This document shows positions 25,018 through 34,647 of a DNA stretch of 64,000 bases, piece after piece. This DNA comes from Haloarchaeobius iranensis (lineage in GTDB: Archaea > Halobacteriota > Halobacteria > Halobacteriales > Natrialbaceae). The position numbers were made by a program, and so were the translations under genes. The stretch is from assembly GCF_900103505.1 (NCBI RefSeq), contig NZ_FNIA01000002.1, forward strand, positions 186,001-250,000. The letters run 5' to 3'. Within the stretch, counting starts at the first letter, position 1. Every line of letters starts with the position of its first letter. Below the pieces are notes generated by a model. That model saw nothing but the letters and a program-made list of their open reading frames with translations. It was not told where the DNA came from and did no database searches.

Positions 25018-25947
25018 TCACCGGAGTCCGAAGTTCGACAGCGGGTCCACGCCGAAGGGAGCCTGCGCGGTGGCGAACTTGAGGTCAAGCAGCACGCGCT
25101 CGGCGTCGTACTCGACCGACGCGGACCGCAGGCGGTCGACCGACGACTGGACCTGGTCGAGGTACGAGGTGAGTTCCTCCCCGCGGGCCTCGTCGACGCC
25201 GGGGACCCTGAGCGCCCGGGCGGTCGTGGTCCCGCCGTCGACCCGGTAGGCGTGACCGTGCAGCGTCGGCGTCCCATCGTCGTCGGTGCTCAGCCGGAAC
25301 CCGGCGTTCGCGCCGACGCCGACGGTGTCGAAGAAGCTCGCGAGGCGGTCGTCGTCGCTGGCGAACGAGCGCGACCCCGTCACGTACGACTCGGCGTCGG
25401 CGCGCGAGAGGCCGCGGACGAACACCAGCTCGCCGTCGGCGACGACAGCGAAGGCGTCCGTTCCGTCGCCGTACAGGGGCCTGTCGCCGAGGGTGCCGAC
25501 GCGCTCGAACTCCGCCGTCAGGGAGTCACGGACCGTCTCGGCGTCGAACGAGCCCCGCGAGACGAGCACGTACGGGAGCCCGCCCGAGTCGCTCGCGCCG
25601 CCGAGCTCGACCGTGAACTCGACATTCTCGGGCGCGGCGGCGTGGTAGCGCTGGACCCGGCCGGCGCTCTCCCTGAGGGCGTCCTGGCTGGCTGCGAACG
25701 TCGCTGGCTCCCAGTAGCCGACGACGTAGTCGGTCACGTCCTCGCGGTAGCTCGCGGGGTCGTAGAGCCAGGGCTGGAGGCTCCCCTCGCGGCCGGCATC
25801 CCACGTGTCGCCACCGGAGCCGCCGAGGCAGCCGGCGGTCGAGGCGAGGCTCCCGAGGAGCGCCGTGCCGGCAGCTCGTCGCATCGTTGCCCGTCGCGTC
25901 TGCAGAAACGACCGGTTCCCCGAAGCCTCGTCACCCGCGGGGGTCAC
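25018..25947 (-). CDS. Tat-type lipoprotein of unknown function
   Basis: A 309-residue secreted protein with an Arg-rich N-terminus (QTRRATMRRAAG), a short hydrophobic stretch and the lipobox STAGC (Cys40), after which the mature, acidic protein begins with GGSGGD. The mature domain is beta-rich and has no recognisable enzyme motif. Its GTG start overlaps the TGA of the Hsp20 gene by four bases (GTGA). The three minus-strand genes (zinc finger, Hsp20, lipoprotein) therefore form a tight overlapping operon. The truncated paralogue downstream indicates an old tandem duplication. A surface sensor or chaperone partner would fit, but nothing in the sequence proves a role. Confidence 0.82.
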   Translation of the reverse strand: MTPAGDEASGNRSFLQTRRATMRRAAGTALLGSLASTAGCLGGSGGDTWDAGREGSLQPWLYDPASYREDVTDYVVGYWEPATFAASQDALRESAGRVQRYHAAAPENVEFTVELGGASDSGGLPYVLVSRGSFDAETVRDSLTAEFERVGTLGDRPLYGDGTDAFAVVADGELVFVRGLSRADAESYVTGSRSFASDDDRLASFFDTVGVGANAGFRLSTDDDGTPTLHGHAYRVDGGTTTARALRVPGVDEARGEELTSYLDQVQSSVDRLRSASVEYDAERVLLDLKFATAQAPFGVDPLSNFGLR

Positions 25948-26447
25948 GTCTCGCCGGCGTCGTCCGCACTCGTCTCCGGGTCGTCGTCACTGCCGTCGTC
26001 CGTGCCGTCGTCGGGTTCGGCGATGGTCACGGTGTCGGTGTCGCCGGCATCGCTGGCCTCGTCTCCGTCGGGGACGGCCTTGGGGACCTCGACCTCCAGC
26101 GTGCCGTTCTTGCGGAGCGTCGCGGTGGCGGACTCGGCGTCGACCAGCGCGTCGGCCGGGAGCTTGACCTGGCCGTCGAGCGCCATCCCCCGGCCGGGGA
26201 TGCGCATGTCGAAACCCTCGTGGAACTCCCGGAAGCGGTCGAGGCGGACCTTCACCGCGCCGTCGTCGTAGCGGACCTGGACGTCGGCGTGGGTCGCTCC
26301 CGGGGCGTCGAAGACGGCGAGGTAGGCGTCGTCGCTCTCCAGCAGGTCCGTCGGGAGCGGGCGGTTCTCCTGGACCTGCGAGGCCGCCCGGCCGATCTGG
26401 CGCAGGACGCTGTTGCTGACCGAGCGCCCGAACTCGCGGATCGTCAT
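25944..26447 (-). CDS. Hsp20/alpha-crystallin family small heat-shock protein
   Basis: A 167-residue protein with a short helical N-terminus ([20 protein letters not shown]), an alpha-crystallin-like beta-sandwich (about 40-118) and a long, extremely acidic, disordered tail (SDDDPETSADDAGET). Within the sandwich are the strand pairs YLAVFDAPGATHADVQVRY and the C-terminal GTLEVEVPK, equivalent to the consensus GVL-x-V/I-x-V-P region. It would bind unfolding proteins in the cytoplasm. The ATG overlaps the TGA of the upstream zinc-finger gene by four bases and the TGA overlaps the lipoprotein GTG, so all three are co-translated. Confidence 0.88.
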   Translation of the reverse strand: MTIREFGRSVSNSVLRQIGRAASQVQENRPLPTDLLESDDAYLAVFDAPGATHADVQVRYDDGAVKVRLDRFREFHEGFDMRIPGRGMALDGQVKLPADALVDAESATATLRKNGTLEVEVPKAVPDGDEASDAGDTDTVTIAEPDDGTDDGSDDDPETSADDAGET

Positions 26448-26602
26448 AGCTCGATCTCCTCCAGACCGGCGGTGGTCCCACAGTACGGGCAGGTGAACTC
26501 CTCGACGGTCACGTCGTCCGGCATGTCGTAGGTGTAGTGCAACTCGAACATGTCGAGCTCGCAGTCCGAGTCCGTACACCTGACCTCCATCGTCGCGGGC
26601 AT
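26444..26602 (-). CDS. DUF7559-type zinc-ribbon mini-protein (52 aa)
   Basis: A 52-residue protein, [20 protein letters not shown] onwards, with Cys9 and Cys14 and a CPYC pair at 38-41, a probable zinc ribbon. It ends LEEIEL. The wording [13 protein letters not shown] is the hallmark I associate with haloarchaeal DUF7559. The start at 26602 is preferred because family members begin MP-x-T; an internal ATG at 26590 is the alternative. It heads the Hsp20-lipoprotein operon with an ATGA overlap. Its promoter faces that of the metallopeptidase gene, only 79 bases away. The role is unknown. Confidence 0.8.
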   Translation of the reverse strand: MPATMEVRCTDSDCELDMFELHYTYDMPDDVTVEEFTCPYCGTTAGLEEIEL

Positions 26603-26681
26603 GCCCCGACCTTGGGCCGTCAGGGGAAAACAGTTTTCGGAGGGCGGAACCCTTTTCTCCCGCTGCTCGAAGACGAATACA

Positions 26682-28526
26682 ATGCAGACCCCGCCACGGA
26701 CCGCCGCACTGGCCATCGTCGCGCTCCTCGTCCTGAGCGCAGTTCCGGTCGGCGCGGTCGGTGACGGCCCAGCAGCGGCCGCCGGCACCGAGGGGGTAGC
26801 AGCGAACGGTCCGGGACCGTCGCCGAACGGCAGCGTCGGCGTCACCCGGCTCGTAGACGTTGAACTGACACCGGACCGCCCCGGGACGGTCCGGGTCACG
26901 GTCACCTTCGAGGTCAGCTCCGACGTCAGCACGTTGGGCGTGAGCATCCCCGAGAACGCGACGCTGCTCTCGCGCGACGGTATCGTCGACGCCCCCACCA
27001 TCGCCTGGGACCATCGCTGGGACGAGGAGACGGACCGGCCATCGATGACCGTCCGCATCCCGAGCGACGTGGAGAACGACCGCTTCGGCGGCTACGACTT
27101 CGCCGAGGGCGACGGGTGGGCACTCGTCCACTACGGCGTCACCGCGGGCTACTACAGCGACGCGACCGACAGCTGGCACCGCACCTGGGAGCGCGAGGGG
27201 CTGTTCGACACCGAGACGCGCGTCGCGGACGAGGCAGTCCTCGGCACGCAACTGGCGTACCTCGGCCCACACCAGCGCTACGAACACACGGCGAACGGAC
27301 GGAACCTCACGCTCGTCGTCCCCGAGACGGCGACAGTACAGGAGGGGCCGGCGACCGTCTTCGAGTCGGTGTCGTTCGCGATGTCGGAGCTGTACGTCAC
27401 CGACAGCGAACGCGACGTTCGCCTGTTCGTCGCGCCCGGCCCCATCCGCCGCGGCGGCATCCAGGCCGGGCCCACCGACCTCTGGGTCCACGAGGACATG
27501 CAGGCCGAGAACGCGGACAACGTCTGGGTCCACGAGTACCTCCACACCCGCCAGCGCTTCCGGCCGAACGCCGAGATGCGGTGGTTCACCGAGGCCAGCG
27601 CGGAGTACTACGCCGCCCTCCTGACCTACCGCGAGGGCCGCATCGGCTTCGACGCCTTCCACGATGCGGTCTCGACCGACCGCGACGCAGAGTCAGTCCT
27701 CGTCAACGACATCCACTGGACCTCGGAGTACGCGCCGTACTCGAAGGGCAGCCGCGTGCTCGCGGGGCTCGACGCCCAGATCCGCCGCGGCTCCGGCGGC
27801 AACTACAGCCTCGCCGACGTGTTCTACCTCGTGAACGTCCACCGCGGCGTGGTCACCTACTACGACCTCCGCGAGTACGTCGTCGCCGCCGGCGGCGAGG
27901 CCGCCGGGGCGTGGCTCGACGAGTACGCCCGCACCGAGGCCGTCCCCGACGTACCCGAGAACGCGTCACTGTACGACTCACCGACGGGGCCCGACCGGGA
28001 CGCCGACGGCGACGGGCTGACCGACGCCGAGGAGAAGCGCGCCGGGAGCAACATGTTCGCCACCGACACCGACGACGACGGCCTGAACGACAGCCGCGAG
28101 GTCCGCGTCGTCGGCTCGGACCCCAACGACCCCGACACCGACGGCGACGGGCTCCCGGACGCGGCCGAGCTGAGCCGCGACGCGGACCCGACCGACGTGG
28201 ACACCGACGACGACGGCCTCGACGACGGCACCGAAGTCAACGAGCACCGGTCGGACCCGACCGACCCGGATACGGACGGTGATGGGGTGTCGGATGGCGA
28301 GGCGGTTGAACGGGGCATGGACCCGACGGGTGAGGAGACCGAACCCGCGACCGAGACATCGACCCCGACCGCAGTGGAGACGACTGCGCCGACCGGCACG
28401 CCCGTGATGGCGACCGGCACATCTTCCACGGCGTCCGGGGGGTCGCCGGGGTTCGGCGTGGCTTCGGGACTGGTCGCGCTCGTCGGCTATGTGGTCCTGT
28501 CCATGCGCTCCCGTCGGCTGTCCTGA
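26682..28526 (+). CDS. Secreted gluzincin-type metallopeptidase with TSP3 calcium repeats and PGF-CTERM anchor
   Basis: A 614-residue cell-surface protein. An N-terminal Sec signal (about 4-25) is followed by a beta-rich domain. A peptidase domain then carries HEYLH (284-288) and FTEASAEYY, giving HExxH-x15-E, a shortened form of the M1 zinc site. From about 440 to 545 come type-3 thrombospondin-like repeats of the DTDGDG/DSDDDG kind that bind calcium. A Thr/Pro-rich linker, [13 protein letters not shown] and a basic tail form a PGF-CTERM signal for archaeosortase-mediated lipid anchoring. The ATG is 24 bases after CCCTTTTCTCC. Its tandem paralogue follows 82 bases later. The proteolytic role is inferred from motif; the substrate is unknown. 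Confidence 0.87.
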   Translation: MQTPPRTAALAIVALLVLSAVPVGAVGDGPAAAAGTEGVAANGPGPSPNGSVGVTRLVDVELTPDRPGTVRVTVTFEVSSDVSTLGVSIPENATLLSRDGIVDAPTIAWDHRWDEETDRPSMTVRIPSDVENDRFGGYDFAEGDGWALVHYGVTAGYYSDATDSWHRTWEREGLFDTETRVADEAVLGTQLAYLGPHQRYEHTANGRNLTLVVPETATVQEGPATVFESVSFAMSELYVTDSERDVRLFVAPGPIRRGGIQAGPTDLWVHEDMQAENADNVWVHEYLHTRQRFRPNAEMRWFTEASAEYYAALLTYREGRIGFDAFHDAVSTDRDAESVLVNDIHWTSEYAPYSKGSRVLAGLDAQIRRGSGGNYSLADVFYLVNVHRGVVTYYDLREYVVAAGGEAAGAWLDEYARTEAVPDVPENASLYDSPTGPDRDADGDGLTDAEEKRAGSNMFATDTDDDGLNDSREVRVVGSDPNDPDTDGDGLPDAAELSRDADPTDVDTDDDGLDDGTEVNEHRSDPTDPDTDGDGVSDGEAVERGMDPTGEETEPATETSTPTAVETTAPTGTPVMATGTSSTASGGSPGFGVASGLVALVGYVVLSMRSRRLS

Positions 28527-28608
28527 TGGACGAACAGCACCCTCGACATCGGGGTACCAGGGGGAGCTGGCCAGAACGTTTTTGTCCGGGTTATGAAAGC
28601 TTGAACCA

Positions 28609-30645
28609 ATGGAAGGAACACGGGTGTGCATCGCATTCCTCGTCTTCGTCGCTACACTCTCCGGGACGGTGACCGCCGTCCCCACGGACCGAACCGGGAG
28701 CACGAACCACCTTGGAGCGGCGTCGCCAGCGCCCTACGACGAGCAAGTCGGTGTCGTCGCCTCGGTCGCCGTCGACCGCACGCCCGCGGACCTGGGTGCG
28801 GTCAGGGTCACGCTCACGTTCGAATTCGGACGGGACCTGGGTCGTCTCCGGATCAGCACCCACGGCGAGCCGACCGTCGTCGACCGCTCCGGCATCGTCC
28901 AAGGCTACGGCGAGGAGACGCTCTACCGGTGGGACGGGGAGACGCCTGACCCGAGCATCACCGTCGAGATCCCGACCAACGAGACGAACGAGCAGTTCGG
29001 CGGCCTGGACTTCGTCGAGACGGCGGACTGGGCACTGTTCGAATACTTCGCCACGGCCCGGTACTACAGCACCGAGACACAGAGCTGGCACGAGATGTAC
29101 GAGAGCGGCGACCGGTTCCGGACGCGGACCAGCTTCGCGCCCGACTTCGCCGTCGGCGACACCATCGCGTTCGCTGGCGCGTACGAACACTACAACGCGA
29201 GTGTGGGCGGCAGGACGGTGACGCTCATCGTCCCGAACGACGCCGACCTCGCCGCCGATCCCGAACGGATTACGGGCAGCATCACCCACGCGATGCGGGC
29301 ACTGGACGTCGGCGGCGACACGGGGGACGTCCACGCGTTCGCCGCACCGGAACCGATTCGCGGCGGCGGCCTCCACCCCGGTGGGAGCGACATCTGGGCG
29401 TCACGCGGCTCGACGGTCGACGGCCCGGGCAACACCTGGGTGCACGAGTACGTCCACGTCCAACAGGGCTACACGACCACGCCGGAGACGAGCTGGTTCA
29501 CCGAGGCCAGCGCGGACTACTACGCCTCGCTGCTCGCCTATCGACGGGGGGCCACTGATTTCTCGTCGTTCCACAGCTCGGTCTCCCTCGACCAGGACGC
29601 CGATGCCGTGCTGGCCGAGAGCCACGAGGAGGGCGTCGGCTACACCAAGGGTGCGCGGGTGCTGGCCGCACTCGACGCCGAGATACGCGAGCGGTCCGAC
29701 GACCGGTACTCGCTCGCCGACGTGTTCTACCTTATGAACAGCCAACCGGAGCGGGTCGACTACGAGACGTTCCGGTCGTACGTCCAGCTCGTCGGTGGGG
29801 CAGAACTCGGGAGCTGGCTCGACGAGTACGTCCTGACGAGCGCGGTCCCGACGGTTCCCCGGGAGCCCGCACTGTTCACGACGCCGGCCCCGACCACGCT
29901 GGACTCCGACGACGACGGGCTGACAGACGCCGAGGAGCACGCCGCCCGCACGGACCCGTTCTCCAACGACAGCGACGAGGACGGGCTCACCGACGAGCGC
30001 GAGGTCGAGGGTCTCGGGACGGACCCGACCGCCGCCGACACCGACGGGGACGGACTCACCGACGACGAGGAACTGGCGGGACGGTCGGACCCCACGCTCG
30101 TCGACACGGACGACGACGGTCTCAGCGACAGGTCCGAGGCGCGCGTCGGCTCGGACCCGACCGCCGCCGACACCGACGGGGACGGACTCACCGACGAAAC
30201 CGAGGCCCACGAGTCGGACACCGACCCGACCGCCGTGGACACGGACGACGACGGACTCTCGGACGGAACGGAGTTCGACGGCGCGACCGACCCGCAGGAG
30301 GCAGACACCGATGGCGACGGCCTCGACGACGGCGCCGAGGTGAACCAGCACGGCACCGACCCGACCGCTGTCGATACGGACGGCGACGGCCTCGACGACG
30401 GCACCGAAGTGAACCAGCACGGTACCGACCCCACCGCCGTGGACACGGACGGCGACGGCGTCGACGACCCGACCGAACTCGACGAGGGAACCGACCCAGT
30501 AGTCGCGGAGACGGCAACCCAGACCCGGGCCACCGACACCTCGACGGCCGACGACAGCGGAGCTTCGACGCCGGGCTTCGGAGTGGCTGGCGCACTGGTC
30601 GCGCTCGTCGCGTGCCTGGTCGTATTCGGCCGAGGTGGCCGATGA
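28609..30645 (+). CDS. Second secreted gluzincin-type metallopeptidase with expanded TSP3 repeats and PGF-CTERM
   Basis: A 678-residue tandem paralogue of the preceding gene with the same plan: signal peptide (about 5-23), N-terminal beta domain, HEYVH (279-283) and FTEASADYY giving HExxH-x15-E, TSP3 repeats (about 430-620) and a [21 protein letters not shown] tail. The repeat region is longer than in its neighbour and contains near-identical DNA repeats, implying recent growth by slippage or unequal recombination. The promoter region has GAACGTTTTTGTCC about 30 bases upstream. Its TGA overlaps the next ATG (DUF429), coupling the two genes. It is probably a calcium-stabilised surface protease; activity is not proven. 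Confidence 0.87.
   Translation: MEGTRVCIAFLVFVATLSGTVTAVPTDRTGSTNHLGAASPAPYDEQVGVVASVAVDRTPADLGAVRVTLTFEFGRDLGRLRISTHGEPTVVDRSGIVQGYGEETLYRWDGETPDPSITVEIPTNETNEQFGGLDFVETADWALFEYFATARYYSTETQSWHEMYESGDRFRTRTSFAPDFAVGDTIAFAGAYEHYNASVGGRTVTLIVPNDADLAADPERITGSITHAMRALDVGGDTGDVHAFAAPEPIRGGGLHPGGSDIWASRGSTVDGPGNTWVHEYVHVQQGYTTTPETSWFTEASADYYASLLAYRRGATDFSSFHSSVSLDQDADAVLAESHEEGVGYTKGARVLAALDAEIRERSDDRYSLADVFYLMNSQPERVDYETFRSYVQLVGGAELGSWLDEYVLTSAVPTVPREPALFTTPAPTTLDSDDDGLTDAEEHAARTDPFSNDSDEDGLTDEREVEGLGTDPTAADTDGDGLTDDEELAGRSDPTLVDTDDDGLSDRSEARVGSDPTAADTDGDGLTDETEAHESDTDPTAVDTDDDGLSDGTEFDGATDPQEADTDGDGLDDGAEVNQHGTDPTAVDTDGDGLDDGTEVNQHGTDPTAVDTDGDGVDDPTELDEGTDPVVAETATQTRATDTSTADDSGASTPGFGVAGALVALVACLVVFGRGGR
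30021..30197 (+). repeat. 45-bp identical direct repeats in the TSP3 region
   Basis: The same 45 bases occur at 30021-30065 and 30153-30197, a spacing of 132 bp (44 codons). They encode [17 protein letters not shown]-type calcium repeats. Identity at synonymous positions shows recent duplication rather than old convergent repeats. Confidence 0.75.
30340..30477 (+). repeat. 69-bp tandem near-identical repeat (23 residues per unit)
   Basis: The unit beginning GTGAACCAGCACGG starts at 30340 and again at 30409. The encoded units, [20 protein letters not shown] then the same with small changes, are one TSP3 calcium-binding repeat each. Only a few synonymous changes separate them. Confidence 0.75.
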
Positions 30646-31571
30646 CGGGACTGGCGTCGACCGTGTACGGGGTGGACTTCGGAGCTGGAGAACGGAATGC
30701 CGGGCGGAAGACGTGGATCGCACGCGGAGCGGTCGACGACGGCGGGGTACGCGTGACCCACTGCGAGACGGTCGAGTCGGCGTTCGACGGCGACCCGAAA
30801 CGCAGGAACGAGGCTCTGGCCGCACTGGTCGGATTCCTCTCCGGGGAGGGTGCATGGGAGACCGGCGACGGCGACAAGTACCGGGTCGAAGACGACACCG
30901 CGGTCGGACTCGATTTCCCGTTCGGCCTGCCTGCGGCGGTCCTCGGAGACGAGTTCGAGAACTGGCGGGCGTTCGTCGAGGTGTTTCCCGACGGCCTACC
31001 GCCTGCCGATGACTGGGACGGGAACGTGGTCGACGACCCCCGGTCGCTGAGCGCGTGGGGCAGCCACCGTGCCCGGGAGAACGACGAGACGGACTGCGTC
31101 CACTGCAAGCGCGAGACGGATGCGACCGTCGGCGCACAGCCCCCGTACGGTATCGTCGGGAAGTACATCACCTACCATGGTATCGTGTCGGTGCTCTCCG
31201 AGGTTCGGGACGCGGTGACAGTCGCTCCGATGGAGACGGACGGGCACACCGCTCCCGAGGACGGCCCGTTCGTCCTGGAGGCCTATCCGGCTGGCACGCT
31301 GGGCCGACTTGGGCTCTACCGCACCGGCTACAAAGGGACCGGCGAGACCGAAGGCCGTCGACGAGAGCGGAATCTCTGCGGACTGGAACAGAGCGTCGAT
31401 GCCCTCGAGATAGAGCGGTCGGTCGTCGAAACGGCAACGGGGAACCCCGGCGGTGACGCCCTCGACGCCGTCGTCGCCGCGGTTGCGACGTACGAGGCGA
31501 CGCGCTCTGCCGACACACTCGCCCCCGACGAGGCCCACTACGACGACCGCGAGGGCTACATCTACGTCTGA
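30642..31571 (+). CDS. DUF429 family protein
   Basis: A 309-residue protein of the DUF429 family. These proteins have an RNase H-like fold and are often predicted nucleases; the opening [13 protein letters not shown] and the internal [10 protein letters not shown] supply the acidic residues expected at that active site. A third acidic segment is [15 protein letters not shown] near the end. [11 protein letters not shown] cysteine pair lies mid-protein. The ATG overlaps the stop of the surface peptidase gene, suggesting co-translation, although the two products act in different compartments. No substrate is known. Confidence 0.82.
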   Translation: MTGLASTVYGVDFGAGERNAGRKTWIARGAVDDGGVRVTHCETVESAFDGDPKRRNEALAALVGFLSGEGAWETGDGDKYRVEDDTAVGLDFPFGLPAAVLGDEFENWRAFVEVFPDGLPPADDWDGNVVDDPRSLSAWGSHRARENDETDCVHCKRETDATVGAQPPYGIVGKYITYHGIVSVLSEVRDAVTVAPMETDGHTAPEDGPFVLEAYPAGTLGRLGLYRTGYKGTGETEGRRRERNLCGLEQSVDALEIERSVVETATGNPGGDALDAVVAAVATYEATRSADTLAPDEAHYDDREGYIYV

Positions 31572-31622
31572 CCGCGACGCCGTGTAGTCAACTTCTTCCC
31601 CGTCGAGACGCAATCTCGGTCC

Positions 31623-33344
31623 ATGACTGACCCCGCTACGCTCGACGTGACCATCGTCGACGGCTACGTCGACGAGCCGGCACATTTCGGGGTACCGCCG
31701 TACATCTCGACGTACCCCCGGTACACCGCCGGGGCACTCGTCGACGCTGGGGTCCCCGAGGAGCGCATCACGTACCACACCATCGACGAGCTGCGCGACG
31801 ACCGGATGCTGTGGGCCGACGTAGCCGACGCGGACCTCGTCTGCTACCTGGGTGGGATGACCGTCCCGGGGAGCTACGTCGGGGGGAAGCCCGCCGAGCC
31901 GGACGAGGTGCGCGAGATCGCCTGGACCGCCGACGGGACGACGCTGATGGGCGGCCCGGTGAAGTTCGGCGTCGGCGACGAGAACGCCGGCGCGACCGAG
32001 ACCGAGCGCGACGACCTCGACTACGACTTCGTGGCGAAGGGCGACGTCGAGGCGGCGGCGTACGACCTCGTCGAATCGGGGCTTGAGGGGTTCAACAACC
32101 GGATGCGGGACAACCGGGAGATCGACCGCTGGGGGTCGAAGGGCGCGTTCGTCGTCGAGCAGCACCCGAACCACCCCGAGTACCTCATCTGCGAGATGGA
32201 GACCTCGCGTGGCTGTCCGTACCGCTGCTCCTTCTGCACGGAGCCGCTGTACGGCGACCCGTCGTTCCGGCCCCCCGAGTCCGTCGTGCGCGAGGTCGGG
32301 GAGCTGTACGACCGCGGCGCGCGCCACTTCCGGCTCGGTCGGCAGGCCGACATCCTCGCCTACGGCGGCGACGGCGAGAAGCCGAAGCCGGACGCCCTCC
32401 GCGAGCTGTACGGGGGCATCCGCGAGGTCGCGCCCGACCTGGGAACCCTCCACCTCGACAACATGAATCCCATCACGGTGGTCGAGTGGCCGGAGCTATC
32501 GCGGGAGGGCATTCGCGTCATCGCCAAGCACAACACGCCCGGCGACACCGCGGCGTTCGGGCTCGAATCCGCCGACCCGGTCGTCCAGGAGGCGAACAAC
32601 CTGAACGTCACCGCCGAGGAGTGCTTCGAAGCTGTCCGCATCGTCAACGAGGAGGGCGGCTGGCGACCCGGCGACGAGCCCGGCACCGGCCCGTCGACCG
32701 GTCCCGACGCGCCACGGCGACTGCCCAAGCTACTGCCGGGTATCAACCTCCTGCACGGCCTGAAGGACGAGCGCGAGGAGACGTACGAGCTGAACCAGCA
32801 GTTCCTCCAGCGCGTCTACGACGAGGGGCTGATGCTCCGTCGCGTGAACATCCGGCAGGTGATGACGTTCGCGGGGACGGAGATGAACAGCGAGGGTGCA
32901 CACATCGCCCACGAGCACAAGTCGCTGTTCAAGCGCTACAAGAAACAGGTGCGCGAGGAGATCGACAACCCGATGCTCCAGCGGCTCGCCCCGCCGGGGA
33001 CCGTGCTCCCGAACGTCCACCTCGAGTACCACGAGGACGGCACGACGTTCGGCCGGCAGCTCGGCACCTACCCGCTGCTCGTGGGCCTGCCGGGCGAGCG
33101 CGAGCTCGGTCGCACCATCGACGTGGCCGTCGTGGGCCACGGCTACCGGTCCGTGACGGGCGTACCGTACCCGCTCGACTTCAACGAGGCGTCGCTGCAG
33201 GAGCTGACCGCCATCCCCGGCATCGGCAAGGGGACCGCGGGCGACATCGTCGTCAACCGACCCTACGGCTCCCCCGACGAGGTGTCCGCCGACGTGGACC
33301 TGCGGAAGTACGCGGGCACCGTCTCCGGCTCCGACGCTGATTGA
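31623..33344 (+). CDS. Radical SAM protein with C-terminal helix-hairpin-helix
   Basis: A 573-residue protein. The N-terminal 190 residues resemble a B12-binding-like domain (VTIVDGYVDEPAH; VCYLGGMTVPGSYVGG). The radical SAM core carries the iron-sulfur motif SRGCPYRCSFC (Cys198, 202, 205), followed by HLDNMNP and KLLPGINLLHGL barrel segments. Near residues 518-545 there is a helix-hairpin-helix (LQELTAIPGIGKGTAGDIV), a module that contacts nucleic acids. The combination suggests modification of a tRNA or other nucleic acid, but the specific reaction is unknown. This fusion is typical of an archaeal radical SAM group. It stands alone, with a promoter-like CAACTTCTTCC upstream. Confidence 0.87.
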   Translation: MTDPATLDVTIVDGYVDEPAHFGVPPYISTYPRYTAGALVDAGVPEERITYHTIDELRDDRMLWADVADADLVCYLGGMTVPGSYVGGKPAEPDEVREIAWTADGTTLMGGPVKFGVGDENAGATETERDDLDYDFVAKGDVEAAAYDLVESGLEGFNNRMRDNREIDRWGSKGAFVVEQHPNHPEYLICEMETSRGCPYRCSFCTEPLYGDPSFRPPESVVREVGELYDRGARHFRLGRQADILAYGGDGEKPKPDALRELYGGIREVAPDLGTLHLDNMNPITVVEWPELSREGIRVIAKHNTPGDTAAFGLESADPVVQEANNLNVTAEECFEAVRIVNEEGGWRPGDEPGTGPSTGPDAPRRLPKLLPGINLLHGLKDEREETYELNQQFLQRVYDEGLMLRRVNIRQVMTFAGTEMNSEGAHIAHEHKSLFKRYKKQVREEIDNPMLQRLAPPGTVLPNVHLEYHEDGTTFGRQLGTYPLLVGLPGERELGRTIDVAVVGHGYRSVTGVPYPLDFNEASLQELTAIPGIGKGTAGDIVVNRPYGSPDEVSADVDLRKYAGTVSGSDAD

Positions 33345-33425
33345 GAGCGGTACCCACCGTTTGATTCCGTGCGGCAACGGTAATTCTAATACCCACCCGT
33401 TCCAGTACTCTGGTGGAGGCTCACT

Positions 33426-33827
33426 GTGGAAATATCTGATAAGCTACTGTGTCTGTTCAGTGCGGAAGTCGAGGTCGAGGACGGTTCCTACGTCGTCGAA
33501 GTACCGCGCCAGGAGGTGGACACCGGGTCGGTGGAGCCCGGGGAGACGTATCGTGTCGCCCTCATCGAACGGGAACGAGAGGAGACCACCCAAGAGACCG
33601 AGAGCCGCGATACGGCCCCCTCGGAGCCGCAACCGCCGGTCGAGATCGGCGAGACGCGCTACGTCGAGATCGAGGACATCGGCAAGCAGGGCGACGGCAT
33701 CGCTCGCGTCGAGCGCGGCTACGTCATCATCGTCCCGGGTGCGGAGGTCGGCGAGCGCGTGAAGATAGAGGTCACAGAGGTCAAGTCCAACTTCGCGGTC
33801 GGCGAGATAATCGAGGACACCTTCTAG
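33426..33827 (+). CDS. TRAM-domain protein
   Basis: A 133-residue protein: a short N-terminal beta region (LLCLFSAEVEVEDGSYVVEV), an acidic disordered linker (about 45-70) and a TRAM domain (about 72-130, GETRYVEIEDIGKQGDGIAR). TRAM domains bind RNA and are found in archaeal RNA chaperones and tRNA-modifying enzymes. The GTG start is chosen because MEISDKLLCLF is the family opening and GGAGG lies 8-12 bases before it. A TTCTAATAC box about 40 bases upstream gives a short leader. The stop codon shares CTAG with the converging YkgJ-type gene. Confidence 0.87.
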   Translation: MEISDKLLCLFSAEVEVEDGSYVVEVPRQEVDTGSVEPGETYRVALIEREREETTQETESRDTAPSEPQPPVEIGETRYVEIEDIGKQGDGIARVERGYVIIVPGAEVGERVKIEVTEVKSNFAVGEIIEDTF

Positions 33828-34486
33828 CGCTCGTAGGCCGACCCGTCCGGCCGTTTTGCACCCTCGCTGTCGTGGACGACCACCGCGCCCGAGCGCGGGT
33901 TGGCGGGTTCGTACTCGTCGCGGACGCCGATAGCTTCTTCGAGCTCTCGAATCGCCCGTTCCTTCAGCGTCGCCGCCATCGCCTCGGCGTCGTCGCGCGA
34001 GATGTCGCGCCCGAGTCCCTCGCACTCGTGGGCGCGGACCAGTCCGGCCTCGTCGACCGCCTCACCCATCGGCTGGCTCGTGCCGGCGAGCGCGACGCTG
34101 AACGGGTAGGTCTGGCAGACGAGCGGCCGGTCCTCGTGGACGGTACAGGCACCGACGCCGTCGTCGTCCTCCGCGTAGAAGCTGCAGTCGCCGCACGAAT
34201 CGGTCTGGAGCGCCCACTCGAACGTCTCGCCCTCGACGCCGCCGTCGTCGGTCTCCGTGAGGCCGTACGGCATCGGTCGGGCCACGTCGCGGAAGTCGTA
34301 GTCGGTGGCGGCCTGGAGCTCGCGAACCTCGTCCGGGAACACCGTGGCGGTGTGGGGGTCGTCGTCCTCGGCGGTGCAGCAGGCCCCACAGCGCGTGCAC
34401 TCGAAGCCGATCTCGGCGATGGCGTCGGCGAGGTCGGCGACCGAGAGGTCGCGGGCGCGGTCGAGTTCCGATTCGAGGGAGTCCAT
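33824..34486 (-). CDS. YkgJ-family cysteine-cluster (zinc/iron) protein
   Basis: A 220-residue protein with the cysteine-cluster core of the YkgJ/CxxCxxCC family: CTRCGACC (residues 30-37) followed later by CGDCSFY, CTVHEDRPLVCQTYPF and a C-terminal helical segment (AHECEGLG). These eight or so cysteines probably hold zinc or an iron-sulfur cluster; the family is linked to Fe-S or metal chaperoning but is not defined. The ATG at 34486 is chosen because the upstream open frame is compositionally unlike coding sequence. Convergent with the TRAM gene with a 4-base stop overlap. Cytoplasmic. Confidence 0.85.
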   Translation of the reverse strand: MDSLESELDRARDLSVADLADAIAEIGFECTRCGACCTAEDDDPHTATVFPDEVRELQAATDYDFRDVARPMPYGLTETDDGGVEGETFEWALQTDSCGDCSFYAEDDDGVGACTVHEDRPLVCQTYPFSVALAGTSQPMGEAVDEAGLVRAHECEGLGRDISRDDAEAMAATLKERAIRELEEAIGVRDEYEPANPRSGAVVVHDSEGAKRPDGSAYER

Positions 34487-34647
34487 CGGGTCGTCGTGAG
34501 GTGAGCACCGCAGGCGGGAAACGCTTGCGCTCGGGGTCGCCGCGGCGGGTGGGGAGAAGTGAGTCCGGGCGGTCAGTAGTTCGTCCCGTGGTGGGCCGCA
34601 CTGTCGATACGGAACGTTCCGCTCGATCGGTGCTACATCGGCAGCGG

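Noticed and set aside
27990-30480. Regularly repeated GACGGCGACGGC-type sequences that could be mistaken for a CRISPR or satellite array
   Set aside because: The repeats are in frame, encode [14 protein letters not shown] calcium-binding units and differ in spacing; there are no unique spacers between conserved palindromic repeats.
33824-33827. Shared CTAG stop in converging TRAM and YkgJ genes as a special element (also 38258-38261)
   Set aside because: A four-base overlap of convergent stop codons is expected when TAG meets CTA and carries no sign of extra function.
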